Assembly: GCF_018595675.2 (NCBI RefSeq)
Contig: NZ_CP092333.1
Location: 3,558,001-3,622,000 of the forward strand
Direction: 5' to 3'
Source of the DNA: Flavihumibacter fluvii
Lineage (GTDB): Bacteria; Bacteroidota; Bacteroidia; Chitinophagales; Chitinophagaceae
Length of the DNA stretch: 64,000 nt
Below are positions 44,635 to 55,923 of this stretch, one piece after another. A program made the position numbers and the translations under genes. Position 1 is the first letter of the stretch. Every line of letters starts with the position of its first letter. A model generated the notes under the pieces. The model saw nothing but the letters and a program-made list of their open reading frames with translations. It did no database searches and was not told where the DNA came from.

Positions 44635-46824
44635 TTATTTTGTTTCAGGCAATGCAAATGCGATGAATTTATCCCCGGATTTACTGCCGATTTTTCCACC
44701 GCCACAGGCAATGACCACAAACTGGCGACCATCAATAGCATAGGTAGCCGGGGTTGCATACCCGGGAACAGGCAAGTCTGCTTCCCACAGCACTTTACCG
44801 GTCTTTTTATCGAAGGCCCTTATTTTGGCATCCTTTGATGCAGCAATAAAAACCAGTCCGCCTTTAGTCACCAATGGGCCGCCATACCCTTCAGTGCCGG
44901 TTGGCGGAATACCTTTACCGGTAAGTTCTTTAAACTCCCCTAAAGGCACTTTCCATAACAATTTCCCTGTATTCAGGTCCACTGCGTTCAGCGTGCCCCA
45001 GGGCGGTTTGATACCAGGATAGCCATTCTTATCATAAAACCGGTTATAGCCGGTCATGGTATAGGGTACTTCATCCAGGATACTTTTCTTTCCCTTTTCA
45101 GTACTAACCGCACCCGGTTCTTTATCCGGGAGATCAAGCAAAAAAGCCAGCAATGCTTTTTTCTCGCCTGCGCCAATCTGTTTGAATGCGGGCATCATGT
45201 TCTTCCCATTTGTAATGATCTTACCGGCCTCCTCTTCAGTATATTTTTTGTCCAGGTTAAGTAGCGACGGATAGCTCGGGCCATTCCCCTTCAAATCTGC
45301 CCGATGGCAGGACAGGCAATATTTTCCATAGACTTCTTTCCCGATCCTTTTCAATGAAGCATCACTGTGCTGCGCCGGCACATCGATCATGGTTAAGGCC
45401 CAGGGCAATTCAGTACTATTAACATACAGGATCCCTGATTCCGGGTCAACAGCGGCACCGCCCCATTCACCGCCGCCATCGAAGCCCGGGAAAACCCAGG
45501 AACCCTCTTTAGCGGGAGGTGAAAACAACTGGCGATGCTTGATTTTATCGTAGCTGGCCTTTAGCTCTTCATAGGTTTCAGGGAATAAGGTATTCAATTC
45601 ATCAGGCCCAAAATTTTGCCGGGCAAAAGGCTCAGGTAAAGTAGGTATAGGTTGGGTAGGCCAGGCCTCTTCGCCAGGCAGGTCGGAAGCCGGCACTTTT
45701 ATTTCCTCGATGGGAAATACCGGTTTTCCGTTAACGCGGTCAAATAAAAATATATAGCCATGTTTTGTGATCTGCGCAACTGCATCAATATTTTTTCCAT
45801 CGTGTTTGATCGTAACAAGATTTGGGTTGGCAGGCAGGTCCCGGTCCCAGAGGTCATGATGAATGGTTTGATAATGCCACAGGTATTTCCCCGAAGCAGC
45901 ATCCAGTGCGACCAGGGAATTTCCAAACAAATTAGTACCCTTCCGGATACCGCCATAAAAGTCACCGGCAACCGAGCCAGTCGGAACATATACGATCCCT
46001 CTTTTCTCGTCCAGGGACATACCCGCCCAATTATTAGCGCCGCCCAATTTTTTCCATGCTTCGCGATCCGGCCATGTTTCATAGCCAAATTCCCCGGGTT
46101 GCGGGATGGTGTGAAAAATCCATTTACGTTGTCCGGTAACTATGTCGAAAGCCCTGATATGGCCGGGCGCGGCATCAGCCGATTCAGCCACCCTTGTCCC
46201 GATGATCAGTAGATTGTTGAACACTATACCGGGCGTGGTGCCTGCCACATAAGGGTTAAAGGTTTCGGGATCACGATCCAGGTTTTCCGTGAGGTCAATG
46301 AAGCCCTGCTTACCAAAGCTCCTGACCGGTTGTCCATTTGCTGCGTGGATGCTCCAGGTTTTTGCACCAACACTATACAGGATCCGCTTGTCCTTCCCTG
46401 AACTATCCTGCCAGTACATTACACCCCGGCTAACTTTAAAGAAAGCAAAGGGATCGTTCTTTGAAGCAGTATCCTCAGTTGCAGGGTCAAAGACCCATTT
46501 TTCCTTTCCGGTAACAGCATCCAACGCAAACAATTTCATTTTAGGGGAGGTGCCGTATAAAATGCCATCCACCACAATCGGGTTGCACTGGTTCTGGGTG
46601 CGGTTGCCGGTATCCTTATCATTAGAACTATATTCCCAGGCCACCTTCAGTTGCGCGACATTTTCAATGTTTATACCTGTATTGGATGAGTACCTGCTGC
46701 CGTCCTTCGATCCGGCATAGGCGGTCCAGCCGCTATAATCAGTTTTAGGCGGTTGCTCACTGCAGGAATTTAGCAATAACAAAATAACAAGCGGCATTAC
46801 AGCCACGATACTATTCATTTTCAT
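44635..46824 (-). CDS. PQQ-dependent dehydrogenase lipoprotein with inserted cytochrome c domain
   Basis: Quinohaemoprotein-like protein of 729 residues. The lipobox LNSCS (Cys21) anchors it in the periplasm. An eight-bladed PQQ propeller is marked by LFALDAVTGKEKWVF, WHYQTIHHDLWDRDLPANP and, near the C-terminus, NAVDLNTGKLLWKVPLG. A cytochrome c domain with CLSCH (503-507) is inserted between blades at about 490-575 instead of being terminal; its likely Met ligand is in KNMMPAF. This architecture occurs in quinoprotein glucose-dehydrogenase-like enzymes that oxidise aldoses or alcohols. Convergent with the GH146-type gene (6 bases). Oxidation of released arabinose is an inference. Confidence 0.85.
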   Translation of the reverse strand: MKMNSIVAVMPLVILLLLNSCSEQPPKTDYSGWTAYAGSKDGSRYSSNTGINIENVAQLKVAWEYSSNDKDTGNRTQNQCNPIVVDGILYGTSPKMKLFALDAVTGKEKWVFDPATEDTASKNDPFAFFKVSRGVMYWQDSSGKDKRILYSVGAKTWSIHAANGQPVRSFGKQGFIDLTENLDRDPETFNPYVAGTTPGIVFNNLLIIGTRVAESADAAPGHIRAFDIVTGQRKWIFHTIPQPGEFGYETWPDREAWKKLGGANNWAGMSLDEKRGIVYVPTGSVAGDFYGGIRKGTNLFGNSLVALDAASGKYLWHYQTIHHDLWDRDLPANPNLVTIKHDGKNIDAVAQITKHGYIFLFDRVNGKPVFPIEEIKVPASDLPGEEAWPTQPIPTLPEPFARQNFGPDELNTLFPETYEELKASYDKIKHRQLFSPPAKEGSWVFPGFDGGGEWGGAAVDPESGILYVNSTELPWALTMIDVPAQHSDASLKRIGKEVYGKYCLSCHRADLKGNGPSYPSLLNLDKKYTEEEAGKIITNGKNMMPAFKQIGAGEKKALLAFLLDLPDKEPGAVSTEKGKKSILDEVPYTMTGYNRFYDKNGYPGIKPPWGTLNAVDLNTGKLLWKVPLGEFKELTGKGIPPTGTEGYGGPLVTKGGLVFIAASKDAKIRAFDKKTGKVLWEADLPVPGYATPATYAIDGRQFVVIACGGGKIGSKSGDKFIAFALPETK

Positions 46825-46926
46825 GACCCCTAATGTAACAATTTAAGGTGGGTTCCATTAGCGGCTACGGGTATACGTGTAGTGCGTATATTTGGAACGG
46901 GCTGGACAAATCCACCCTTTTATCGC

Positions 46927-47853
46927 ATGAACAAGTGGAGCCTATTGCTTTCTTTTTTGTTGCCGGCATTCGCCCATGCGCAACAAGACAGTGTATACCT
47001 CTTTTCCTATTTCAAAAATAATGGTGAAGACGGGCTGCACCTCGCCTATAGTGAAGATGGGCTGCAATGGAAAGCATTACATAATGACCAGTCGGTGCTA
47101 CAGCCGAAGGTGGCGAATGACAAACTCATGCGGGATCCCTGCATCATCAGGGGCCATGACGGACAGTTCCATATGGTTTGGACGGTGAGCTGGAAAGACC
47201 GGGGTATAGGTTATGCATCATCAAAAGATCTCCTCCATTGGAGTGAACAACAGTTCCTGCCGGTAATGGCAAAAGAGCGCACTGCAGAAAATTGCTGGGC
47301 CCCTGAAATTTTCTATGACGCGGCGAACCGGCAATACATCCTATACTGGTCTACCACCATCCCCGGCCGCTTTCCCGAAACAGCCGGCCGTGGGGATAAT
47401 AACCACCGGATCTATTATGTAACGACTTCAGATTTCAAACAGTATAGTGATACCAGGCTTTTGTATGACGGGGGATTCAATGTGATAGATGCCACTATCC
47501 AAAAATCCGGCGATACTTACCTGATGTTTGTAAAAGATGAAACCCTGAAGCCAGCCCCGCAGAAGAACCTGCGGCTGGTAACCAGTAAAAAGGCAACAGG
47601 CGGGTATTCCGCTGCTTCAAAACCGATCACCGGTAATTATTGGGCAGAGGGACCCACTGCGCTGTATATAAAGGGCCGCTGGATCGTTTATTTTGATAAA
47701 TATACCCTGCACCAATATGGTGCTGTTGCATCCACCGACCTGGTGAACTGGTCGGATATTTCAAGCGAGGTCAGTTTTCCGGACGGTGCCAGGCATGGAA
47801 CAGTGCTGGCTATTTCAAGGGCTGAACTGGACCGGCTCCGCAAGGGATTCTAA
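46927..47853 (+). CDS. GH43-like exported beta-propeller glycosidase
   Basis: Protein of 308 residues from the ATG at 46927, where a signal peptide begins (MNKWSLLLSFLLPAFAHAQ). Five-bladed propeller features of GH43/GH32-clan enzymes: LHLAYSEDGLQWKAL, MRDPCIIRGHDGQFHMVWT (general-base-type Asp), WAPEIFYD and WAEGPTALYIKG (acid Glu). GH43 members are often arabinosidases or xylosidases. It overlaps the end of the convergent DUF4386 gene by 4 bases. It extends the arabinose theme of the region but is at its edge; exact specificity is unknown. Confidence 0.8.
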   Translation: MNKWSLLLSFLLPAFAHAQQDSVYLFSYFKNNGEDGLHLAYSEDGLQWKALHNDQSVLQPKVANDKLMRDPCIIRGHDGQFHMVWTVSWKDRGIGYASSKDLLHWSEQQFLPVMAKERTAENCWAPEIFYDAANRQYILYWSTTIPGRFPETAGRGDNNHRIYYVTTSDFKQYSDTRLLYDGGFNVIDATIQKSGDTYLMFVKDETLKPAPQKNLRLVTSKKATGGYSAASKPITGNYWAEGPTALYIKGRWIVYFDKYTLHQYGAVASTDLVNWSDISSEVSFPDGARHGTVLAISRAELDRLRKGF

Positions 47854-48572
47854 GTAGTTGTTTGTTCATTCCATTTATCCATATTCACGCCTTTAAAAAG
47901 CAACCACAGGCACATAGCAAATTCACCTATAAAGATTGGTGCCATGAGTATCTGGAATAGTATACCAGCCAACCTGGGGGCAAGAATCAGGGCAAAGCTA
48001 TTGGTCAGGTAGCATAAGCCAGCAATAGCGATCAGAATGCCCAGCATCCTGGGTAAAAAGCCCGATCTGAATATTAAATACCCATCAATAAGGCAATTAA
48101 AGCCAAAGAAAATAAGGCCGATACCAAAACCATAGCCATGCGCCTTTACAGAAATATAGGCTAAAACCTGGAGCTGTTGCGGTTCAAATGCTTTAAGGTA
48201 GTCTTCATTGTCCAGGAGAAAGGTCGGCATCAGCAGGTTCAATTTGTTGGCCACTAAAACGGCGGTTTGTATTAAACCAAAAAGCACTGAAAGCATGGCC
48301 AGGTTTTTATTCACCCGCCTGAAGAGTAAAAAATAGACCATTGCTAAAATGAGGTCACAAACATGCATGAGGATATCACCGGCAATGCCTATGCGCCACA
48401 ACAATGGGGAGGCGGCAATATTATGCGCCGTAGCCGATGGATCGCCAGATACAACGATGGTATTCCTGATGAACAATTCACCGAATGCGCCGGCAACAAT
48501 GATGAACAGGTAGGCGAGCCCGCCAATTCGGGCATACACTTGGGGGGATGTCTCCCGCTTAATACCAGGCAT
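47850..48572 (-). CDS. DUF4386 family membrane protein
   Basis: Integral membrane protein of 240 residues with about six hydrophobic segments and the DUF4386 pattern YARIGGLAYLFIIVAGAFGE near the N-terminus. Function unknown. Convergent with the GH43-like gene, sharing four bases. Not evidently linked to the neighbouring loci. Confidence 0.8.
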   Translation of the reverse strand: MPGIKRETSPQVYARIGGLAYLFIIVAGAFGELFIRNTIVVSGDPSATAHNIAASPLLWRIGIAGDILMHVCDLILAMVYFLLFRRVNKNLAMLSVLFGLIQTAVLVANKLNLLMPTFLLDNEDYLKAFEPQQLQVLAYISVKAHGYGFGIGLIFFGFNCLIDGYLIFRSGFLPRMLGILIAIAGLCYLTNSFALILAPRLAGILFQILMAPIFIGEFAMCLWLLFKGVNMDKWNEQTTT

Positions 48573-48700
48573 TCAGGTGTGTGTGTTTAATAATACCGTT
48601 AAATTATCATTTTATCTCCAGGAATTTACTTCCGGATATATAAACGGTACTATCTGGCAGATGGGGTGATCTTCTCGTGCCTGATGCCTTTTGGAGGCTC

Positions 48701-48715
48701 ATAGTTTTTATCTAT
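48701..48715. promoter_or_regulatory. OxyR-like half-operator upstream of katG
   Basis: ATAGTTTTTATCTAT fits the OxyR half-site consensus ATAGntnnnanCTAT at every fixed position, 89-103 bases before the katG start. The expected second half seven bases further is not conserved, but the inverted repeat TTATCTAT / ATAGATAA spans 48708-48738. OxyR control of catalase genes is well known in Bacteroidota; binding here is inferred. Confidence 0.45.
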
Positions 48716-48785
48716 GAGATAATCAATTAAATAGATAATTCTTTTGGCTAATTGATTGATACTTTCGCCATGGGATTGCCTATAA

Positions 48786-51038
<2,253 letters not shown>

Positions 51039-51065
51039 TTTACAAGCTGAGTTATATAATTTTAG

Positions 51066-51091
51066 AAGGTGGCCTATTTTAAGGTCACCTT
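51066..51091 (+). terminator. Rho-independent terminator of katG
   Basis: Nine-base-pair stem (AAGGTGGCC / GGTCACCTT, one G-T pair) with an 8-base loop, followed by a T-run (TTTTTTAG) on the plus strand, 28 bases after the katG stop codon. Confidence 0.85.
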
Positions 51092-51172
51092 TTTTAGTTG
51101 GAATGCCTTTGCTACAATAGTTTGAACCAGTAAGGCAGAAGCGCTGAATCATGGCTGTTGCTGTGCGCCCCC

Positions 51173-51598
51173 TTACCCATTATTGTATTTTGTTTGCAGG
51201 TAATTAATCGTTGTCTTCATTAACTCCTTTAGTTTCCCCTTATCAATGTCTGACAGTTTCTTTATGTAAATACAAGCCTTTCCTATCTTGAATTTTCCAA
51301 AGTTTTTTAACAGGTGTTCGTGTTCTTTAAGCCCGGTAAATACATATAATGAAATAGCTGCTTTTCGCGGGGAAAAGCCAATAAGAGGCGCATCACCTTC
51401 GTGTCCACTGGCATATTTATAATGATAATTTCCAAATCCGATAATACTGGGTCCCCACATTCTTGCTTCATAACCAGATACATTCTGCATGAGTTCCAGT
51501 AATTCATAGCTGTCCTTTCGTTTCTGTTCGGACTCAGCAAACTCTTTGATAAAATCCAGGACGTTCTTGCCTGTTTCTTTCGTTTTGTTCTTTGCCAT
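51173..51598 (-). CDS. DUF1801 domain protein
   Basis: Cytoplasmic protein of 141 residues. The DUF1801 (YdhG-like) pattern is visible: ARMWGPSIIGFGNYHYKYASG, then GFSPRKAAISLYVF and FGKFKIGKACIYIKKLSDID. Related to frataxin-like and YdhG proteins; the molecular role is not established. Stands between katG and the TIM-barrel gene without clear operon partners. Confidence 0.85.
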   Translation of the reverse strand: MAKNKTKETGKNVLDFIKEFAESEQKRKDSYELLELMQNVSGYEARMWGPSIIGFGNYHYKYASGHEGDAPLIGFSPRKAAISLYVFTGLKEHEHLLKNFGKFKIGKACIYIKKLSDIDKGKLKELMKTTINYLQTKYNNG

Positions 51599-51636
51599 TG
51601 CCTTTTTTGATTAAGCGTTGATGATGGGGATGCCTG

Positions 51637-52527
51637 TTAAAAAGATGCCGCGGCCGTTTTATCGCCTATTGATTCCAGGATAGCCTTCAGTCCAGACATA
51701 TTCATCTTTAAACCAACCTCAGCATCGGGATGGGTATTTTCATTGATGATACCGATTGGGCCTTTATAGCTACTTTTCCAAACAATTTCAATCATCCCGC
51801 TTTCACTATCCCCTTGCCCTATTGGATATATGTGTTGATCACCCTTTTTCAACCCGGCCAGGTTTATGGCCATCAAATGCGGGAGCAGTTTTGGATAGAA
51901 TTTCGGGAACCGCTCAATCTGATCCTGGGCGTGGTTAAAATTATACACGATACCTACATTCGCCATTTTCAGCATTTCAATAATAGCCAGTTCATTTTCC
52001 GGTTCACCAAACCAACCTTCGTGATTATATAAGCCAACTGTACACCCTAAAGAATCCGCCCTTTTAGCAATATAACTTACTGCTGAGACAGCTATCCCAA
52101 GTTTCTGCTTTTGTGGCAAACTATCAAATCCTGCCGGCGGGAAGAAAAGATACCAGATCTGTGTCTTTACTTTTCTTCGTGCCAGGAATTTAAACACTTC
52201 TTCCACACCTTTTTCGCCAGAAGGATTAACACCAGATGTAAGCCAGAATGCCTGGAGGAGAATATGATGTTGCTTAAGTGCATCAAGTTCCTGGTCGAAG
52301 GTTGGAATATTATTGTCTCTCCAGTCGTAGGCGAGTTTTGTAATCCCGATTTCATTCAACATGTTGGCTCTTTCAACAGGTCCGCGATTCTTACTATCAA
52401 AAGGAACGATACACCACGCGACAATATCCTGTTTGGAAAAATTGCGCTTATGCGAAATCTGCTGGGCATTAAGAGATACGGAAAACTGGGTGAACAGCAT
52501 TGCGCTCAAGAACAGCCAGCCACGCAT
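51637..52527 (-). CDS. Exported xylose-isomerase-like TIM-barrel protein
   Basis: Protein of 296 residues from the ATG at 52527, which gives a good signal peptide (MRGWLFLSAMLFTQFSVSLNA); an ATG at 52560 adds 11 residues. Sugar-phosphate isomerase/epimerase (AP-endonuclease-2) fold features: LYNHEGWFGEPENELAII, NFNHAQDQIERFP and a C-terminal KMNMSGLKAIL. Metal-binding Glu, Asp and His candidates are present at the strand ends. Exported members of this superfamily are common in Bacteroidota; substrates are mostly unknown. Confidence 0.78.
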   Translation of the reverse strand: MRGWLFLSAMLFTQFSVSLNAQQISHKRNFSKQDIVAWCIVPFDSKNRGPVERANMLNEIGITKLAYDWRDNNIPTFDQELDALKQHHILLQAFWLTSGVNPSGEKGVEEVFKFLARRKVKTQIWYLFFPPAGFDSLPQKQKLGIAVSAVSYIAKRADSLGCTVGLYNHEGWFGEPENELAIIEMLKMANVGIVYNFNHAQDQIERFPKFYPKLLPHLMAINLAGLKKGDQHIYPIGQGDSESGMIEIVWKSSYKGPIGIINENTHPDAEVGLKMNMSGLKAILESIGDKTAAASF

Positions 52528-52780
52528 GGCATATGACCCGAACAAGGAGGGTGATTTCATAATAGCAATTATACAGGAATTTGAGAAAGTATTTGCTTCA
52601 ATCTATGCCTGCCTTTCGTAAAGTCATTGTACTTTTTAGTTAACCCAGACTGCATGGCCTTGCCGGTATCGCCCAGGTATTATTACAAACAGGTTTTGGG
52701 AGAGGGGCTATTATTGCGTTGGCTTTTTCTGAAGAACAGCATTGCCTCATATTGAGAGGTTCTTCGTTACGATGGACGAT

Positions 52781-53137
52781 CTATTTTTTTTCCTGTATGC
52801 AATATGAGGTTATTTTCTCCAACTCCTTCCTGTCGTTGAATTCGTACACATCACAAGCCCAAACATAGGAAACACGTTTGCCGTCTCTGCTAAATTCAGC
52901 AGTTCCATCAATTGCAACCCGGTTATTGTCAACAATAACGTTATCTATTTTGAAATTCGTGGTTACAGCCTGGAAATAAGCTGCTACTTGTTCACAATTG
53001 TCAACCACCGCTTTTTTTCCAACAAAACTATTTTCTCCGACAACGTTCCAAATAATATTGTCGGAGAAGTGCTGGTATATTTTGGCAAATTGTCCGCCTG
53101 AAAAAAATTCCGCAATTTGTTGTAGTGTCAAGCTCAT
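52781..53137 (-). CDS. NTF2/SnoaL-like protein
   Basis: Small protein of 118 residues with the NTF2-like cone fold pattern: an N-terminal helix (LQQIAEFFSGGQFAKIYQHF), ENIIW-type strand IIWNVVGENSFVGK and a C-terminal sheet with VDNNRVAIDGTAEFSRDG. Members bind small hydrophobic ligands or act as simple isomerases or cyclases; no function can be assigned. The 250 bases upstream of 52780 towards 52527 hold no recognisable gene. Confidence 0.75.
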   Translation of the reverse strand: MSLTLQQIAEFFSGGQFAKIYQHFSDNIIWNVVGENSFVGKKAVVDNCEQVAAYFQAVTTNFKIDNVIVDNNRVAIDGTAEFSRDGKRVSYVWACDVYEFNDRKELEKITSYCIQEKK

Positions 53138-53230
53138 TTTTTGGTGGATTTATAGATAAGTTTCTGTCCGGCAACACTAGCAGCAATATTCAATTCAGCG
53201 GATTATGCTATTTTCTTCTCTAACAATATC

Positions 53231-54196
53231 TTATTCCCTGCCACTACTGTTATCCCAAACCATTACCACCTTTCCTTTAGTATGCATAGCTTCAATATGG
53301 TTAATGGCTTCCGGGATATGCTTATAAGAATAGGTCTTTTCCAGGTGAACTTTAATTTTCCCGTTTTGAACCAAAGCTGCCAGGGTCTCCAGATCCTGCG
53401 TGTTGGCTTCAGCAGTAAATTGTACCAGCGGGAATTTGCTGAAAGCTTTTTTTAAAAGCACCCGCATCATATGTCCCATTGTTGTAAACCCCACCATTAC
53501 ACCCCGCTGGCCCATACGTTTGAAGTCATCATGAGAAAGATTGCCATTCGTATCAATAATGAGGTTGTATTTCCCATTATGCTGATGAATGTTTTCTTTA
53601 TCGTAGGCAATAACCTGGTCGGCACCTAATGTCTTTACAAAGTCACTGTTTTTACTGGAACAGACAGCGGTTACTTTAGCGCCATAAGCTTTTGCAACCT
53701 GCACGGCAAAATGGCCGACACCACCAGAAGAACCGTTGATTAAAACCGATTCACCTTCCTTGAGTTGTCCATGTGTAATGAGTGCCTGCAAAGCCGTTAC
53801 TCCGGCTATCGGACAGCCTGCCATTTCGGGAAAAGCTGTTCCTTCCGGCATAAGGGCACAAACATTTGCCGGGACACAAGTGTATTCAGCAAAAGCGCCT
53901 CCTTTAAGGGTTTCGCCAAATACACGGTCACCAACCTTAAAATGCTGTACATTGTTTCCTGACGCCTCTACAACACCTGCAAAATCGGCTCCAGGAATTT
54001 TATCTTTTGGTTTGAATAAGCCGAAAGTAAACCGTGCAAAAAAAGGTTTTCCCCGAAGAATATGCCAGTCCACCGGATTGGCTGAATTTGCAACAACTTT
54101 AACCAGGATGTGGTCATCTTTCAGGGTCGGCTTTTCAACCTCTTCCAATTGAAGTACCTCCGGGCCTCCATATTTGGTTCTTGTAAATGCTTTCAT
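53231..54196 (-). CDS. MDR-family NAD(P)-dependent quinone oxidoreductase / alcohol dehydrogenase
   Basis: Medium-chain reductase of 321 residues from the ATG at 54196. N-terminal GroES-like domain (KVVANSANPVDWHILRGKP, IPGADFAGVVEASG) and Rossmann domain with NGSSGGVGHFAVQVAKAYGA. The structural and catalytic zinc cysteines of true alcohol dehydrogenases are absent, so it belongs to the zinc-independent quinone/enoyl reductase branch. Cytoplasmic. It is followed at a distance by a cupin and an AraC gene, all leftward, possibly a small stress or detoxification group. Confidence 0.87.
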   Translation of the reverse strand: MKAFTRTKYGGPEVLQLEEVEKPTLKDDHILVKVVANSANPVDWHILRGKPFFARFTFGLFKPKDKIPGADFAGVVEASGNNVQHFKVGDRVFGETLKGGAFAEYTCVPANVCALMPEGTAFPEMAGCPIAGVTALQALITHGQLKEGESVLINGSSGGVGHFAVQVAKAYGAKVTAVCSSKNSDFVKTLGADQVIAYDKENIHQHNGKYNLIIDTNGNLSHDDFKRMGQRGVMVGFTTMGHMMRVLLKKAFSKFPLVQFTAEANTQDLETLAALVQNGKIKVHLEKTYSYKHIPEAINHIEAMHTKGKVVMVWDNSSGRE

Positions 54197-54256
54197 TTTA
54201 ATCTCCATCCTGCTATCAAAGATGATTAAAATTAATGTATGTACGATTTAAGAAAT

Positions 54257-54805
54257 TTACCTGCTTAACGGCGGCCCTAAATGCTTCATACCGTGTTTCA
54301 AAGCCAATTTGTCGATTTCTTCCTGTGTCGGTTCTTTTAAGTTGTTCGCTTCCTGGAAAAAGTCTTCCAATTCACCCGCCGGATTTACAGTATATATCAA
54401 TTTCCCATTTTCTGAAAGCTGTAGCCATTGATGCGGAATATTTCGCGGAAGAAAAATGGTATCGCCTGCATTTAATTCGGCGTCAACTTCTCCGCAAACG
54501 AAGCGGTACTTTCCTTCAATTACCGTAAAAAATTCGTCCTGGTTAAAATGCACATGCAAGGGAGTGCCCACATTGCCATATCCGGTAAATAAAAAAGCAC
54601 TCAATGCATTGTCGGTATCCTTTCTTGAAACTACTACATCGTTGGGATGAATACCCATAAACTTCATCATGGGTACCCCGGAACGGTTATTGCCGGCCTG
54701 AACAATGAAAGGGAGCTTTGTGCGGCTGGTATGGGTTTCAGTTTTTCCTAAGGCAATCGCAGGCAAAGCGGCAATAGGAGCCAGTAAAAATTGTTTTCGT
54801 TTCAT
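54257..54805 (-). CDS. Exported cupin-domain protein
   Basis: Protein of 182 residues with a signal-like N-terminus (KRKQFLLAPIAALPAIALG). One cupin barrel: metal motif 1 THLHVHFNQDEFFTVIEGKY-like region (LHVHFNQDEFF), and motif 2 GDTIFLPRNIPHQW. The metal ligands (two His, Glu, His) are present, so enzyme activity (dioxygenase or isomerase type) is possible. Substrate unknown. Encoded 71 bases downstream of the AraC regulator at 54876, which may control it. Confidence 0.82.
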   Translation of the reverse strand: MKRKQFLLAPIAALPAIALGKTETHTSRTKLPFIVQAGNNRSGVPMMKFMGIHPNDVVVSRKDTDNALSAFLFTGYGNVGTPLHVHFNQDEFFTVIEGKYRFVCGEVDAELNAGDTIFLPRNIPHQWLQLSENGKLIYTVNPAGELEDFFQEANNLKEPTQEEIDKLALKHGMKHLGPPLSR

Positions 54806-54875
54806 GTTGAAAGAGTTTAGGATACAAACCTATTTTCAAATGAAACGGATGCAGTGGTAAAAACTGGACTTTTTA

Positions 54876-55715
54876 TCACACTTCAGCGTCGCCAAAAGCA
54901 CGTTCCGGCGCCTGATTATCTATCACAAAAAACTGGGTGGGTGTATATCCTGTAAATTCTTTATAGTCTTTTACCAAATGCTGGTAGTCATAATACCCGC
55001 AATGCAGCGCAATAGAAAGCCAATCCTTTTGAGGAAACCGGTTCTTCATACGGAAAGCTTTATCGAAGCGGGACATTTGTAAAAATTGTTTCGGTACCAG
55101 GCCTATCCGCTCTTTAAACTTACGGTCAAGCTGCCGGTGGGAAAGGCAAGCGGCCTTAAGAAATTTATCCAAAGAAAAGTTTTCATGCTCAAAAGTCATC
55201 ATTTTGCCTATTTCATCAACCGGGTGCTTATGTTGTTTTCTCCTTTTAATAAGCGCTGAAAGAAACCGTTCCACGATACAGATCATTTCGGGGTAATTAC
55301 TTGAATGAAACAATTGTTCATTGACAAGGCGGGTGCAGTTTCCAAAAAGCTCTTCTGCATCCATGTACTTGTTTGTTAACTCATCAGAAGAAATTTGTGT
55401 TATTTGGCAAATAGCTCCGGGTTGAAAAATAACCTGTACGCCTAATGTTTTTTTACCTGGATAACGATGGATTATAGTTGTATGCGGCCCCATAAACAGG
55501 ACTTTCTTAGGGGAGATAAATACCCCTGAATCAGGATACTGAATAGTTTCCGGGTCTTTCGGCATAAATTGAAGGCAATGCTCAGGCCGTGGCGGGTACG
55601 CCTTGAAGGGAATTACATAGCCGTCAGAAAAATTAAAATCAATAATCCTGTATAGCCGGATATATTCGGCCAAAAAGGGACTTGGTTTGAATTCACTTAA
55701 TGTCACTTGGGTCAA
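54876..55715 (-). CDS. AraC-family transcriptional regulator (non-ATG start)
   Basis: Protein of about 279 residues. N-terminal DUF6597-like sensor domain (FLAEYIRLYRIIDFNF, LQFMPKDPETIQY) and C-terminal AraC helix-turn-helix (LDKFLKAACLSHRQLDRKFKERIG, then WLSIALHCGYYDYQHLVKDYKEFTGYTPTQF). No ATG exists near the 5' end: the frame opens with TTG at 55715, or GTG at 55706, and an in-frame stop lies a few codons upstream. Probably regulates the cupin and reductase genes downstream; ligand unknown. Confidence 0.85.
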   Translation of the reverse strand: MTQVTLSEFKPSPFLAEYIRLYRIIDFNFSDGYVIPFKAYPPRPEHCLQFMPKDPETIQYPDSGVFISPKKVLFMGPHTTIIHRYPGKKTLGVQVIFQPGAICQITQISSDELTNKYMDAEELFGNCTRLVNEQLFHSSNYPEMICIVERFLSALIKRRKQHKHPVDEIGKMMTFEHENFSLDKFLKAACLSHRQLDRKFKERIGLVPKQFLQMSRFDKAFRMKNRFPQKDWLSIALHCGYYDYQHLVKDYKEFTGYTPTQFFVIDNQAPERAFGDAEV

Positions 55716-55923
55716 ATTTGATATTGCTCTTCCCGGTCACACCTAACCGAAATACAACTTCAGGATAACATATTCCCGGCATTTACGCAACCGGGGAAAT
55801 TCACTGTATTGCTGGAATACCTGGAAAAAGGGGTACGGGTGTAAAGGTATAGCAGGGATGCATCAAATTGGCTCCAGGACGGGCAATTGAAGGCATTTTC
55901 CCGGCATTATACCGGCATCACCC

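Noticed and set aside
48741-48767. TTTTGG ... TACTTTCG as a katG promoter
   Set aside because: The -7 match is imperfect and the spacer is about 13 bases instead of 19, so I do not call it.
52561-52780. Short minus-strand frame beginning near YLGDTGKAMQSGL in the gap between the TIM-barrel and SnoaL-like genes
   Set aside because: About 35 codons without a convincing start, ribosome site or family resemblance; treated as non-coding.
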